DNA from: Roseivirga sp.
Lineage (GTDB): Bacteria; Bacteroidota; Bacteroidia; Cytophagales; Cyclobacteriaceae
Assembly: GCA_029262895.1 (NCBI GenBank)
Contig: JAJCYM010000048.1
Span: 100,415-164,414 of the forward strand
DNA: 64,000 bases
Direction of reading: 5' to 3'
The notes under the pieces are model-generated. The model did no database searches and was not told the DNA's origin. It saw only the letters and a list, made by a program, of their open reading frames with translations. The number at the start of each line of letters is the position of its first letter. Positions within the stretch are counted from its first letter, which is position 1. Made by a program: the position numbers and the translations under genes. Positions 50,097-58,926 of this stretch are shown here, one piece after another.

Positions 50097-52778
50097 GTGC
50101 AAATCAAAAGGTTCTTATACTTCACTATTCTTACTTTAATGACCTTTGCTCTGAGCGCTCAACAACGTGGCGTCAGTGCTGATTCTACAAATACCAGACC
50201 AGCCGCTTCTGATTCTATTAAAGTAACTGATTCAAATGGAATAGAAACCACGATAAAGTATTTCGCCCAAGACTCCATCATTACTAAGACCGCTACAAAT
50301 GTAACGTACCTTTATGGAAATGCTTATATCGAATATGGTGACATCAGGCTTGATGCTGCACGCATTACACTTGACCGAGGCAAAAGCGAATTGACAGCAT
50401 TCGGAATCCAGGATTCAACCGGTAGCTGGATTGGACTACCCATATTTAAGGATGGTGCAGACACCTATGAGACCAGAGAAATCAGGTACAACTTTCAATC
50501 AAACAGGGCTAAAATTAAAGGCGTGGCCACAGAACAACCGGATGGTTTTCTGGCTGGTGAGGAGGTTAAAAGAAATGAAGACGGCAGTGCTTATATTCTG
50601 GACGGAAAATTTGTTCCTTGTGCTGACCCGCTGGCTTCCACATATATCAGGTCTAAGAAGATTAAGATCATTCCAGGTAAGAGTGTTGTTACCGGGCCTT
50701 TTTTGCTTTATGTAGGTGGCATTCCTACTTTTTTGGGGCTACCCTTTGGCCTTTTTCCTGATACTCAGGAAAGCTCATCCGGAATTATCTTTCCAAAATA
50801 TGGTACGGAAAAGCTTCGAGGTATCTTTTTGAGAGAAGGAGGCTACTACTTTGCCTTTAATGACTACATACATACTGCTATAACTGGTGACATATATTCC
50901 AAAGGGAGTCGGGGTTTAAAGATTCAAACCTCTTATAGAAAGCGGTACCGTTATTCCGGTAATTTTAATTTCACTTTCAACAGAAACAAGTCTTCGGAAA
51001 TTGACGAAACCCCACTGAATTCAAAAGATTTCTGGGTTTCATGGAGCCACACTCCACAGTCCAGAGGAAGAGGTCGGTTTTCAGCCAGTGTAAATGCCGG
51101 TAGCTCTACATTCAATAGTAATAACATTTCAACAACCAACTTCAATCGTAATGTTCGATCAGAATTCAGGTCAAACATCTCCTATTCATCGAGCATAGCT
51201 GGCACCCCATTTAGCTACTCCATCAATGCCAGGCACAACCAAAACGTACAAACCGGCATTCTGGATATTTCTCTTCCAGAGATGTCTGTAAATATGAACA
51301 GGGTATACCCGTTCAAAGGCTCAAAGGCAGATTTATTAAAGAAGTTGACGGTAGGTTGGTCGTTTAATATTAACAATAGAGTGAGTAACCTGGTGAGGCC
51401 AGCATCGGCCGGTTTTGACATTGCCAATGGCTCTACGGAAGCTGATACCATTGCGGTTACCTTTGGAAACATCAGCGAGCTGCTAGCCAATGCCAAAAGT
51501 GGTGCAAGGCACACTATACCTATTTCAACCTCCTTTTCCCTGTTGAACCATTTGAATGTTACACCCTCAGTTACCTTCAACGACTTGTGGTACCTGGAAA
51601 AGCTTAAGTATACGTATGATAGTGATGCCGAGGCCGTTCAAATTGATACGCTCAAGGGATTTTCGCGTGCCGCAACTTACAGTACCAGTGTTGGATTGTC
51701 GACTACTGTTTATGGTATCTACCGGTTCAAACCCGGAAAAAAAGTCGAGGCCATCCGACATATTATGAGGCCCAGTCTTAGTTTTAGCTATAGACCGGAT
51801 TTTAGTCAGGAGAAATTTGGGTATTTCCAGGAAGTTCAGGTGGATGCTGCCGGAACTATGAGAACATTGTCTATCTATGACGGGTTTATTTTTGGTTCTC
51901 CTCAGCTTGGACAGTCGGCCTCTATGGGTATTAGCCTTAACAATAATGTGGAGATGAAAGTGAAAAGCGACACGGCTCAATCAAAGAAAGTACCCATCCT
52001 TGAAAATTTGTCGTTCAGTACATCCTATAACTTCCTGGCGGACTCCTTTAATCTTTCCAGAGTCAATATTACCGGAAGAACTTCGCTATTCAACAAAAAA
52101 CTGTCCGTCAACTTTGGAGCCACTATAGACCCTTATACCTACCTAGAGACTTTTAATTCTGAAACGAATACAACCACTACAGTACGTACTCCCACTTTGG
52201 CGTGGAAAGGCGGACAGGGGCTTGGCCGACTTACGTCTGCTCGTTTGTCACTTTCAACAAGCTTAAATTCCAAAGCCTCGGGACCACCGAATCAAAATAA
52301 TCGCAACCAAAATGATCCCAATGAGCTTGGTAGTGGCTTTTTGGATGAACAGCAGGGCACATTTGGCTCCATTAATGATGGCGACCAAAATTTCTCCCCC
52401 TCGCCAACCTACGCTTTTGATCCTAACGGCTATATAGACCTTTCTATTCCCTGGAACCTGAGACTATCATATGATTACAATTACAGTCGGGGGCTGACCT
52501 CCACCACAACACGGCAATCTATCAAAGCCTATGGACAGATTAGTCTAACTCCTAAATGGAGAGTCACCTTTAACAGTGGTTATGACATAGATATGAAAGA
52601 GTTTACCCAGACTTCTATAGGTATCTATCGAGACCTGGGTTGCTGGGAAATGCGCGGAAACTGGATTCCTTTCGGAAGATTTACTTCATACAATATTGAT
52701 ATTCAAATCAAGGCCTCTTCCCTCAAGGACCTGAAGATTAGTCGCAGAAGAAGCTTTTTTGATTCAACGTCTAACTAA
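50097..52778 (+). CDS. lptD: LPS-assembly outer-membrane protein LptD
   Basis: 893 aa from the GTG at 50097. This start gives a compact signal peptide ([22 protein letters not shown]) just after the predicted promoter; the ATG at 50001 lies upstream of the -7 element and would prepend 32 non-signal residues. The N-terminal OstA-like domain is seen in [36 protein letters not shown], followed by [30 protein letters not shown] and a long beta-barrel with many alternating polar/aromatic strands. It inserts lipopolysaccharide into the outer leaflet. Its stop overlaps the convergent lysS stop by four bases. Confidence 0.9.
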   Translation: MQIKRFLYFTILTLMTFALSAQQRGVSADSTNTRPAASDSIKVTDSNGIETTIKYFAQDSIITKTATNVTYLYGNAYIEYGDIRLDAARITLDRGKSELTAFGIQDSTGSWIGLPIFKDGADTYETREIRYNFQSNRAKIKGVATEQPDGFLAGEEVKRNEDGSAYILDGKFVPCADPLASTYIRSKKIKIIPGKSVVTGPFLLYVGGIPTFLGLPFGLFPDTQESSSGIIFPKYGTEKLRGIFLREGGYYFAFNDYIHTAITGDIYSKGSRGLKIQTSYRKRYRYSGNFNFTFNRNKSSEIDETPLNSKDFWVSWSHTPQSRGRGRFSASVNAGSSTFNSNNISTTNFNRNVRSEFRSNISYSSSIAGTPFSYSINARHNQNVQTGILDISLPEMSVNMNRVYPFKGSKADLLKKLTVGWSFNINNRVSNLVRPASAGFDIANGSTEADTIAVTFGNISELLANAKSGARHTIPISTSFSLLNHLNVTPSVTFNDLWYLEKLKYTYDSDAEAVQIDTLKGFSRAATYSTSVGLSTTVYGIYRFKPGKKVEAIRHIMRPSLSFSYRPDFSQEKFGYFQEVQVDAAGTMRTLSIYDGFIFGSPQLGQSASMGISLNNNVEMKVKSDTAQSKKVPILENLSFSTSYNFLADSFNLSRVNITGRTSLFNKKLSVNFGATIDPYTYLETFNSETNTTTTVRTPTLAWKGGQGLGRLTSARLSLSTSLNSKASGPPNQNNRNQNDPNELGSGFLDEQQGTFGSINDGDQNFSPSPTYAFDPNGYIDLSIPWNLRLSYDYNYSRGLTSTTTRQSIKAYGQISLTPKWRVTFNSGYDIDMKEFTQTSIGIYRDLGCWEMRGNWIPFGRFTSYNIDIQIKASSLKDLKISRRRSFFDSTSN

Positions 52779-54496
52779 GACAGCCAGCCTACTATTTCGT
52801 CTATTGTAGCAGCCTTCACATCGTTTAGCTTGAGCTTCTTTCTCATGCCTCCCATATCGTTCAACAGCTTTGTCGCCTTTTGTTCCTTAAGTTGATCAAT
52901 GGTCAGCAGATTCAAATTTCTAAGAATTGGAATCAGTTCTTGCCTCACTCCTGCTTCGATATAGTCGGCATCAGTAGCTGCCAACACCTGCTTTTCAGGT
53001 TTCATTTGCGGGAAGAAAAGGACATCCTGGATAGAATTGGAATTGGTCATGATCATGGAAAGCCTGTCGATGCCGACACCTAAACCAGCGGTCGGAGGCA
53101 TGCCATATTCCAGTGCTCTGAGAAAGTCTTCATCCAAAACCATCGCCTCATCATCACCTCTCTTACCAAGCTCAAGTTGCTCTTCGAAACGTTGCCGTTG
53201 GTCTATCGGATCATTTAATTCAGAGAAAGCATTACAAATTTCTTTTCCATTGCAAATCGCCTCAAAGCGTTCGACCAGTCCTTCTTTGGTTCTGTGTTTT
53301 TTAGCCAATGGAGACATCTCCACAGGATAGTCGGTTATATAGGTTGGCTGAATAAGTTTCGCCTCACAATGCTCTCCAAAAATCTCATCAATCAGCTTTC
53401 CTTTGCCCATTGAATCATCAGTTTCAACCTTCAGGTCTTTGGCCGTATTCCTCAATGTGCTCTCATCCATTTCAGAGATGTCAATGCCTGTAAAATGTTC
53501 AATGGCCTCGAACATGGTAAATCTCTTCCAAGGTCTTTTGAAATCAATGACATTCTCTCCCACTTGAACCTTAGTGGTTCCATGAAGGTCCAGAGCCACT
53601 TTTTCAACCATCTCCTCCACCAGGTTCATCATCCAATCGTAATCCTTGTAGGCCACATAGAGCTCCACCTGTGTGAACTCGGGATTGTGGAACCTGGACA
53701 TGCCCTCATTTCTAAAGTCTTTCGAAAACTCAAATACGCCATCGAAACCACCGACAATTAACCTTTTGAGATACAGCTCATTTGCAATTCGCAAATAGAG
53801 TGTCATGTCAAGGGTATTGTGGTGTGTCTTAAAAGGTCTTGCGGCAGCGCCACCATAAAGTGGCTGAAGAATAGGCGTCTCTACTTCCAGATAACCCCTA
53901 TCTGCCAGGAAATTACGCATAGAGTTCACCATATGCGTCCTTTTAATAAAGGCCTCTTTGACATCCGGATTAACCACCAGGTCAACATAGCGTTGACGGT
54001 ATCTTTGTTCAGGGTCTGTGAATGCATCATGCACCACCCCGTCTGTATCCGTTTTTGGAAGTGGTAGCGGTTTGAGTGATTTGGTCAAGACCGTCAACTT
54101 GGTCACATGGATCGAAATTTCTCCAACTTGAGTTGTGAACACATAACCCTCCAGGCCTATAATATCTCCAATGCCCAATACCTTTTTGAAAACTGTATTG
54201 TACATGGTCTTGTCCTCATCAGGACAGAGGTCATCTCTTCTCAGGTAAATTTGAATACGCCCTTGAGAATCCTGAAGTTCAGCAAAGGAGGCTGAACCCA
54301 TGATTCTGCGGCTCATCATTCTGCCTGCAATTTTTACCTGTTTATAGCCCTCAGGATCTTTGTCAAAGTTCGCCTTAATTTCTTCCGTTGTAGTGTTTAT
54401 CTCAAACGTTTCTGACGGATAAGGATTGATGCCCAAACGTTGCAACTCTTCCCTTTCTTTTCTGCGATTAATCTCCTGTTCGCTCAATATTTGCAT
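52775..54496 (-). CDS. lysS: Lysyl-tRNA synthetase, class II
   Basis: 573 aa. N-terminal OB-fold anticodon domain ([39 protein letters not shown]), then class II motifs: motif 1 at [39 protein letters not shown], motif 2 around [24 protein letters not shown], and motif 3 in [21 protein letters not shown]-terminal extension of about 60 residues ([23 protein letters not shown]...) goes beyond the E. coli length, as is common in Bacteroidota. Promoter not resolved; the MITE copy 2 lies in the upstream gap, 28 bp beyond the start codon. Confidence 0.96.
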   Translation of the reverse strand: MQILSEQEINRRKEREELQRLGINPYPSETFEINTTTEEIKANFDKDPEGYKQVKIAGRMMSRRIMGSASFAELQDSQGRIQIYLRRDDLCPDEDKTMYNTVFKKVLGIGDIIGLEGYVFTTQVGEISIHVTKLTVLTKSLKPLPLPKTDTDGVVHDAFTDPEQRYRQRYVDLVVNPDVKEAFIKRTHMVNSMRNFLADRGYLEVETPILQPLYGGAAARPFKTHHNTLDMTLYLRIANELYLKRLIVGGFDGVFEFSKDFRNEGMSRFHNPEFTQVELYVAYKDYDWMMNLVEEMVEKVALDLHGTTKVQVGENVIDFKRPWKRFTMFEAIEHFTGIDISEMDESTLRNTAKDLKVETDDSMGKGKLIDEIFGEHCEAKLIQPTYITDYPVEMSPLAKKHRTKEGLVERFEAICNGKEICNAFSELNDPIDQRQRFEEQLELGKRGDDEAMVLDEDFLRALEYGMPPTAGLGVGIDRLSMIMTNSNSIQDVLFFPQMKPEKQVLAATDADYIEAGVRQELIPILRNLNLLTIDQLKEQKATKLLNDMGGMRKKLKLNDVKAATIDEIVGWLS

Positions 54497-54523
54497 GTGC
54501 AGATTTTTAAGTGCGCAAAGTTA

Positions 54524-54680
54524 TACCAAATCAAATATAATATGCCTAAAATAAACCATTTCTTACAGCTTGCTCTTCGTTGAGAAAATCAGCAATAACT
54601 CTGCTATGTCTTCATTTCTCGCCTTAATCAAGCAGTAATAATCTGATTTCTATTTAAGCCATCTCATAATTGAATTGGTA
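54524..54680. mobile_element. MITE-like element, copy 2 (157 bp)
   Basis: Same ends as copy 1 (TACCAAATCAA ... TTGAATTGGTA), the same length of 157 bp, and flanked by TTA on both sides (54521-54523 and 54681-54683). It inserted between divergent-side flank of lysS and the proline dehydrogenase gene, 28 bp upstream of the lysS start codon, so it lies where the lysS promoter would be expected and could affect its expression. No open reading frame of note inside. Confidence 0.8.
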
Positions 54681-54728
54681 TTAATGATTCAACACTATTT
54701 AATGAAGGATTGAAGAAATAGGTTGCAC

Positions 54729-55910
54729 CTATTTTCCCTTTCTGCGTTCCATTTCCCTCTTAACCAAAGACAGTTCTCTGCTGCTTTGCCCTTTTACGGA
54801 GGTGTTCTCTTCGGCTCTTCTGAATAAGTAAGGCATACTGGCCTTGATTGGCCCATAAGGGAGGTATTTAGCTACTCTAAACCCAGCATCGGCAAGGTTA
54901 AAGGAAATATTATCGCTCATGCCATAAAGCTGAGCAAAATAAATTCTCTCATCCTCTCTGGAAAGGTCGCAGTCTTCAATTAGGTGGCACAGTTTATAAT
55001 TGCTCTGCTCATTGTGTGATCCACAGAACAAAGCGATTTTATCAATATTCCAGACACAGTATTCCATCGCCAGATCAAAATCCTTATCACATGATTCCTT
55101 ATCTGGCTGAATGGGGCTTGAATAGCCTAAGTCCTTGGCGCGTTCTCTCTCCTTTTCCATATAGGCTCCTCGCACCAGCTTGGCCCCAAGAAAATACTCT
55201 TTACGAAGTGCTACCTGATGCGCATTTTTCAACTCGCCAAGTGCGTGTTTCCGATACATCTGAAACGTATTGTAAACAATGGTTGTGTCTGTGTTGTACT
55301 TCTCCATCATCTCATATGCCAAGCCATCTATCGGCTCCTGTATCCAGGTCTCCTCAGCATCTATCAACACCTTTACACCAAGTTCATGTGCTTTGCCGCA
55401 GATTTTATCTACTCTCTCTCTTATTCTCTGAAACGCGGAGGTTTCTTTGCCTGATAATAATTTTTGGGCATGTACCCTAGCCAAAAGATCAAAGGAACCT
55501 ACACCGGTTACCTTAAAAGCACCAAAGGGAATATGGGCCGATTTACCAGCTTTTTCAATGGTTCTTAGAATTTCTGCTGTTGTGGCTTCAAAGCCAGCTT
55601 CTGACTTCTCTCCTTCTACAGAATAATCCAGAATAGCCCCGATATTGAATTTAGACATCTGCTCAGCAGTGCGCTGGCATTCTTCGATATCTTCACCTCC
55701 ACAAAAAATGTCAAAAATCGTCCTCTTAATGACCCCCTTTACGGGCAGACCTGATTTTAATGCTAATTTTGTAAGCGCAGTACCGGTTTTTACCATGGCA
55801 CTACTGCCCATACTTGAAAATACGAAATGGATTCTTTTTAGGGTTTTGTCATTTTTTGAAGCGAAAGCCACTTCTAAATTGTCAAAATCAACGTACTTTT
55901 TAATATCCAT
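54729..55910 (-). CDS. Proline dehydrogenase
   Basis: 393 aa, FAD-dependent oxidation of proline to 1-pyrroline-5-carboxylate. TIM-barrel features: ILDYSVEGEKSEAGFEATTAEILRTIEKA, GVKVLIDAEETWIQEPIDGLAYEMM, TFQMYRKHALGELKNA, GAKLVRGAYMEKERERAKDLGY, ALFCGSHNEQSNYKL, and near the end FNLADAGFRVAKYLPYGPIKASMPYLFRRAEENTS, the substrate- and flavin-contacting tail. It is the stand-alone PutA-N domain form, not the PutA fusion. It is divergent from the first DAHP synthase gene with an 80-bp gap. Confidence 0.93.
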   Translation of the reverse strand: MDIKKYVDFDNLEVAFASKNDKTLKRIHFVFSSMGSSAMVKTGTALTKLALKSGLPVKGVIKRTIFDIFCGGEDIEECQRTAEQMSKFNIGAILDYSVEGEKSEAGFEATTAEILRTIEKAGKSAHIPFGAFKVTGVGSFDLLARVHAQKLLSGKETSAFQRIRERVDKICGKAHELGVKVLIDAEETWIQEPIDGLAYEMMEKYNTDTTIVYNTFQMYRKHALGELKNAHQVALRKEYFLGAKLVRGAYMEKERERAKDLGYSSPIQPDKESCDKDFDLAMEYCVWNIDKIALFCGSHNEQSNYKLCHLIEDCDLSREDERIYFAQLYGMSDNISFNLADAGFRVAKYLPYGPIKASMPYLFRRAEENTSVKGQSSRELSLVKREMERRKGK

Positions 55911-55990
55911 AGGCTGTGGAACTGTGGCAAATATAGTAACAAACTGAATGTCTGAAACTATTGTTAATAAGACATCATAAACATAAATGA

Positions 55991-57088
55991 ATGCAGGTTG
56001 AGAAACTTGAGAGTTGGGTGAAGGAACACAAAAAGCCTCTGATCATTTCGGGGCCTTGTAGTGTTGAGACAAAAGAGCAGTTTTTCACCACCATTGAACA
56101 GTTGGCAGGCACAGGTGTGCATTTTATTCGGGGTGGTATCTGGAAGCCAAGGACAAGACCTGGAACCTTTGAAGGCATTGGGAAAAGCGGTCTATCTTGG
56201 ATAAAAGAGGCCAAAGCACTGTACCAGGTGGAAATTGCCACGGAAGTGGCCTCGCCAAAACATGCGGAACTGGCATTGGAAGCGGGCATCGGTCTTTTAT
56301 GGATTGGAGCCAGAACCACAGTAAACCCTTTTCACGTTCAGGAGATTGCAGAATCACTTAAGGGTATAGACATTCCCGTATTCATCAAGAACCCTATCAA
56401 TCCAGATCTTTCATTGTGGAAAGGAGCGCTCGAGCGTTTTTCCAAGGCAGGCATAAAGAAGTTAGGCGCCATTCATCGAGGTTTTGACTCTTTTCAAAAG
56501 ACCAAATTTCGCAATGTACCTTTATGGCAAATCCCTATCGAACTCAAAAGTGAGTTCCCAAATTTACCGCTGATTTGTGATCCCAGTCATATTGCTGGAA
56601 GAAGTGATTTAATCCATGAAATTTCTCAAAAAGCCCTCGATTTAAACTACGATGGGCTTATGATTGAAAGTCATTGCAGCCCTGAAACTGCCCTGAGCGA
56701 TGCCAAACAACAGGTGACCCCGAAGGACTTGGCAGATATTCTTGGCAGGTTAGAGCCAAGGGATGCTACCAAGTCTGATACAGCTTTCATTAACCACTTA
56801 GAGATAATTCGAGAACAAATTGACCAGGCTGATCGTGAAATACTGGAGGCGATTGCCACCAGAATGAATCTGGTTGAAAAAATTGGTGAGTACAAAAAAG
56901 AAAATAACGTTGCCATTTTTCAGTTGAGTAGGTGGAAAGAGATTTTTCGTACTAGGCCTGAATGGGCCAAAGCGCTAAATCTGGATGCAGATTTTATTAA
57001 AGAACTCTATCGATTTATCCATCAGCAGTCGGTGCAAAAGCAAACGGGAATTTATAAAGAAGAAGATCAAGAAGTGGATTTAGATTAA
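55991..57088 (+). CDS. Bifunctional DAHP synthase / chorismate mutase, paralogue 1
   Basis: 365 aa. Residues 1-260 form a KDO8P-synthase-like DAHP synthase (IISGPCSVETKEQFF, GGIWKPRTRPGTFEGIG, WIGARTTVNPFHVQEIAE, FIKNPINPDLSLWKGALERF, AIHRGFDSF, ICDPSHIAGRSDLI, GLMIESHCSPETALSDAKQQVTP). Residues 270-350 are an AroQ-type chorismate mutase (IREQIDQADREILEAIATRMNLVEKIGEYKKENNVAIFQLSRWKEIF). The ATG at 55991 fits the family start; the preceding ATG at 55987 is out of frame. It overlaps the next gene by one base (TAATG). A second paralogue is at 57832; no attenuator is visible before this one. Confidence 0.93.
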   Translation: MQVEKLESWVKEHKKPLIISGPCSVETKEQFFTTIEQLAGTGVHFIRGGIWKPRTRPGTFEGIGKSGLSWIKEAKALYQVEIATEVASPKHAELALEAGIGLLWIGARTTVNPFHVQEIAESLKGIDIPVFIKNPINPDLSLWKGALERFSKAGIKKLGAIHRGFDSFQKTKFRNVPLWQIPIELKSEFPNLPLICDPSHIAGRSDLIHEISQKALDLNYDGLMIESHCSPETALSDAKQQVTPKDLADILGRLEPRDATKSDTAFINHLEIIREQIDQADREILEAIATRMNLVEKIGEYKKENNVAIFQLSRWKEIFRTRPEWAKALNLDADFIKELYRFIHQQSVQKQTGIYKEEDQEVDLD

Positions 57089-57636
57089 TGGCAGACTTAG
57101 GCATACTCGGACCAAGATATACTTATCATGATTTAGCAAGAGAGAAATTTCTGCCCGATCAAAGCTATGCCTTCTATGCTTCTTTTGAGGACATTTTCTC
57201 TGCTCTAAAAAAAGGAAAGATCAGAAGGGCACTAGTTGCAATCACCAATAATTCATCGGGCAAAGTCTCAGACAATCTGGAAAGGATCAAGAAGGAAGGT
57301 TTTAAGTTGATCAAGCAATTCGATTTGCCTATACACCTTTATCTGGGCAGCAAAAAGCAAACTACGATCGAGCGGATTCGAAAAATTTATTCTCACCCCA
57401 TGGCTATTAAGGAAACCCGAAGGTTTTTCTCTAAATACAGCCACATCACTTTTGTGGCCAGTTCCAGTACTTCGGGAGCCATTGACGAACTGAAGTTTAA
57501 CAGAAAAGACGCTGCCGCGGTAATCTCAAGCAAGGAGGCCATTATGATGAATGATCTGACGGTGATTACCGAGAATATTGAGGATTACGCTGATAACACA
57601 ACCACATTCTCACTAATAGAGATGGAAAATCAATAA
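57088..57636 (+). CDS. Prephenate dehydratase-like protein, ACT-less
   Basis: 182 aa. Matches the PDT catalytic domain from end to end: LGILGPRYTYHDLAREKF, VAITNNSSGKVSDNLERI, YSHPMAIKETRRFFSKY, FVASSSTSGAIDEL, AAAVISSKEAIMMNDLTVI, ENIEDYADNTTTFSLIE. Two usually strict features differ: the P.EN(S) segment reads AITNNS, and the catalytic TRF reads TTF. The C-terminal ACT regulatory domain is absent. It may still convert prephenate to phenylpyruvate, bind a related ligand, or be a non-catalytic paralogue. It overlaps the first DAHPS-CM gene by one base and ends before the attenuator. Confidence 0.8.
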   Translation: MADLGILGPRYTYHDLAREKFLPDQSYAFYASFEDIFSALKKGKIRRALVAITNNSSGKVSDNLERIKKEGFKLIKQFDLPIHLYLGSKKQTTIERIRKIYSHPMAIKETRRFFSKYSHITFVASSSTSGAIDELKFNRKDAAAVISSKEAIMMNDLTVITENIEDYADNTTTFSLIEMENQ

Positions 57637-57651
57637 AAACCGAGTCTGTGT

Positions 57652-57681
57652 TTTGACTTTTAAATTAGATGGTTATGTTTG
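57652..57681 (+). promoter_or_regulatory. Predicted promoter of the aromatic attenuator
   Basis: TTTG at 57652-57655, an 18-bp spacer, then TATGTTTG at 57674-57681, an exact TAnnTTTG match. Its predicted transcription start falls at or within a few bases of the leader-peptide ATG (57685), so the leader may be translated from a leaderless or nearly leaderless mRNA. Read-through from 55991 is an alternative source of transcript. Confidence 0.65.
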
Positions 57682-57684
57682 ACC

Positions 57685-57762
57685 ATGATTAAGGCACAAG
57701 CACGATTTTATTTCTTCTTTTACTTTAGCTGGATGGATAGAGTCGGATCGGTGCTTAACTAG
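57685..57762 (+). CDS. Aromatic leader peptide of the attenuator
   Basis: 25 codons from ATG 57685 to TAG 57760: M-I-K-A-Q-A-R then F-Y-F-F-F-Y-F-S-W, then M-D-R-V-G-S-V-L-N. Eight of nine consecutive codons (57706-57732) specify Phe, Tyr or Trp, far above chance. The codons lie between the first helix-forming segment and the antiterminator strand. Such peptides are translated but their product is not the function; the ribosome position reports charged aromatic tRNA levels. No other small ORF in the leader has this property. Confidence 0.9.
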   Translation: MIKAQARFYFFFYFSWMDRVGSVLN

Positions 57763-57810
57763 AAAAAAGAAAAAATTATATAAAGCCTGATTCGATAAGA
57801 GTCAGGCTTT
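57698..57810 (+). promoter_or_regulatory. Transcription attenuator with three competing helices
   Basis: Segment 1 (57698-57706, AAGCACGAT) pairs with segment 2 (57747-57756, ATCGGTGCTT) with one bulged G, the pause hairpin. Segment 2 (57742-57756, GTCGGATCGGTGCTT) also pairs with segment 3 (57783-57796, AAGCCTGATTCGAT) over 14 pairs with a single bulged T, the antiterminator. Segment 3 (57782-57793) pairs with segment 4 (57799-57810), the terminator. A ribosome stalled on the aromatic codons (57706-57732) leaves segment 2 free for segment 3. One that reaches the stop at 57760 masks segment 2, and the terminator forms. Confidence 0.85.
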
Positions 57811-57814
57811 TTTT
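57782..57814 (+). terminator. Attenuator terminator before the second DAHPS-CM gene
   Basis: AAAGCCTGATTC, loop GATAA, GAGTCAGGCTTT, then TTTT (seven consecutive T residues from 57808 to 57814). It ends 17 bp before the start codon at 57832. A strong intrinsic terminator placed directly ahead of a gene with no other purpose there argues for conditional read-through. Confidence 0.92.
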
Positions 57815-57831
57815 ATGCAAAAAGTCTAAAA

Positions 57832-58926
57832 ATGAACATTACAGACATTGAAGATTGGGGGCTGGGATTAGAAAAGCACCTATTGATTGCGGGGCCGTGC
57901 AGCGCGGAAAGCCCGGAACAAATTGACGAGATTTCGAAAGGCCTGAAAAGCAGTCAGGTACAGCTGTTCAGAGCTGGAGTATGGAAACCAAGAACCAGAC
58001 CCGGTTCGTTTGAAGGCAAGGGCGAGGAGGCTTTAGGCTGGATGGAAATTGCCAGAGAGAATCTTGGTGTGCCCATCACCGTGGAAGTGGCCAATGCAGA
58101 ACATGTGGAGCAAGCGCTTAAAGCTAGTGTAGATGTTTTATGGATTGGAGCCAGAACATCCGTCAACCCGTTTTCGGTTCAGGAAATTAGCGATGCACTA
58201 CAGGGTGTTGATATACCGGTAATGGTGAAAAACCCAATCAATCCGGACCTACAGCTATGGCTGGGGGCATTCGAGCGACTGAACAAGGCAGGGATTCATA
58301 AAATGGCCGCCATCCATCGTGGTTTTGCAGACCCTTACGAAAAAAGGTACAGGAACAAACCCGAATGGAGCATGCCGATCCACTTAAAAAGGACGATTCC
58401 CGGCCTGTCCGTGATTTGCGACCCAAGTCATATTGCAGGAACCAGAGAGATTATTGCCTCCATTTCGCAACGAGCTCTCAATTTTGGGCTTGATGGGTTA
58501 ATGATAGAGACACATCATGATCCGGACAATGCACTGAGTGATGCCAAGCAACAGGTAACCCCGGATGTGCTCAACATCATTTATGAAAGTCTAATTTTCA
58601 GAGATACTATGGATGAACATCCCGAGGCTATTTCCGAATTGGACAAGTTTAGGGACAATGTGGATTTACTCGATAGCCAGTTGCTTGAACTGCTTGCTGA
58701 AAGGTTTGAGATAATCAAAAATATTGGAGAGTACAAAATGGAACATAACCTGGCAGTTTATCAACCAGACCGATGGCAAAATGTAATGGAATCTCGCATT
58801 AAAGCCGGAATGCAAAAAAACCTGACCGAAAAGTTTATGAAAAACCTTTTATTTGCCATCCACGAGGAGTCAGTCAAGAAGCAAGAGGCACAATTAAAAG
58901 AAACCCGAAGCAAACAGAGCGTATGA
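57832..58926 (+). CDS. Bifunctional DAHP synthase / chorismate mutase, paralogue 2
   Basis: 364 aa, full-length paralogue of the gene at 55991 with the same two domains in the same order: LIAGPCSAESPEQIDE, GVWKPRTRPGSFEGKGEEALGW, WIGARTSVNPFSVQEISD, MVKNPINPDLQLWLGAFERL, AIHRGFADP, VICDPSHIAGTREIIA, GLMIETHHDPDNALSDAKQQVTP, then the AroQ mutase (FRDNVDLLDSQLLELLAERFEIIKNIGEYKMEHNLAVYQPDRWQNV). Both sets of active-site residues look intact. It is first in a unit with aroB and aroA (4-bp overlap with aroB) and lies behind an aromatic-codon attenuator, so it is probably the end-product-controlled entry to the pathway. Confidence 0.95.
   Translation: MNITDIEDWGLGLEKHLLIAGPCSAESPEQIDEISKGLKSSQVQLFRAGVWKPRTRPGSFEGKGEEALGWMEIARENLGVPITVEVANAEHVEQALKASVDVLWIGARTSVNPFSVQEISDALQGVDIPVMVKNPINPDLQLWLGAFERLNKAGIHKMAAIHRGFADPYEKRYRNKPEWSMPIHLKRTIPGLSVICDPSHIAGTREIIASISQRALNFGLDGLMIETHHDPDNALSDAKQQVTPDVLNIIYESLIFRDTMDEHPEAISELDKFRDNVDLLDSQLLELLAERFEIIKNIGEYKMEHNLAVYQPDRWQNVMESRIKAGMQKNLTEKFMKNLLFAIHEESVKKQEAQLKETRSKQSV

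Noticed and set aside
55911..55990. Possible second aromatic leader before the first DAHPS-CM gene
   Set aside because: No Phe/Tyr/Trp-rich ORF or terminator hairpin in the 80-bp gap.
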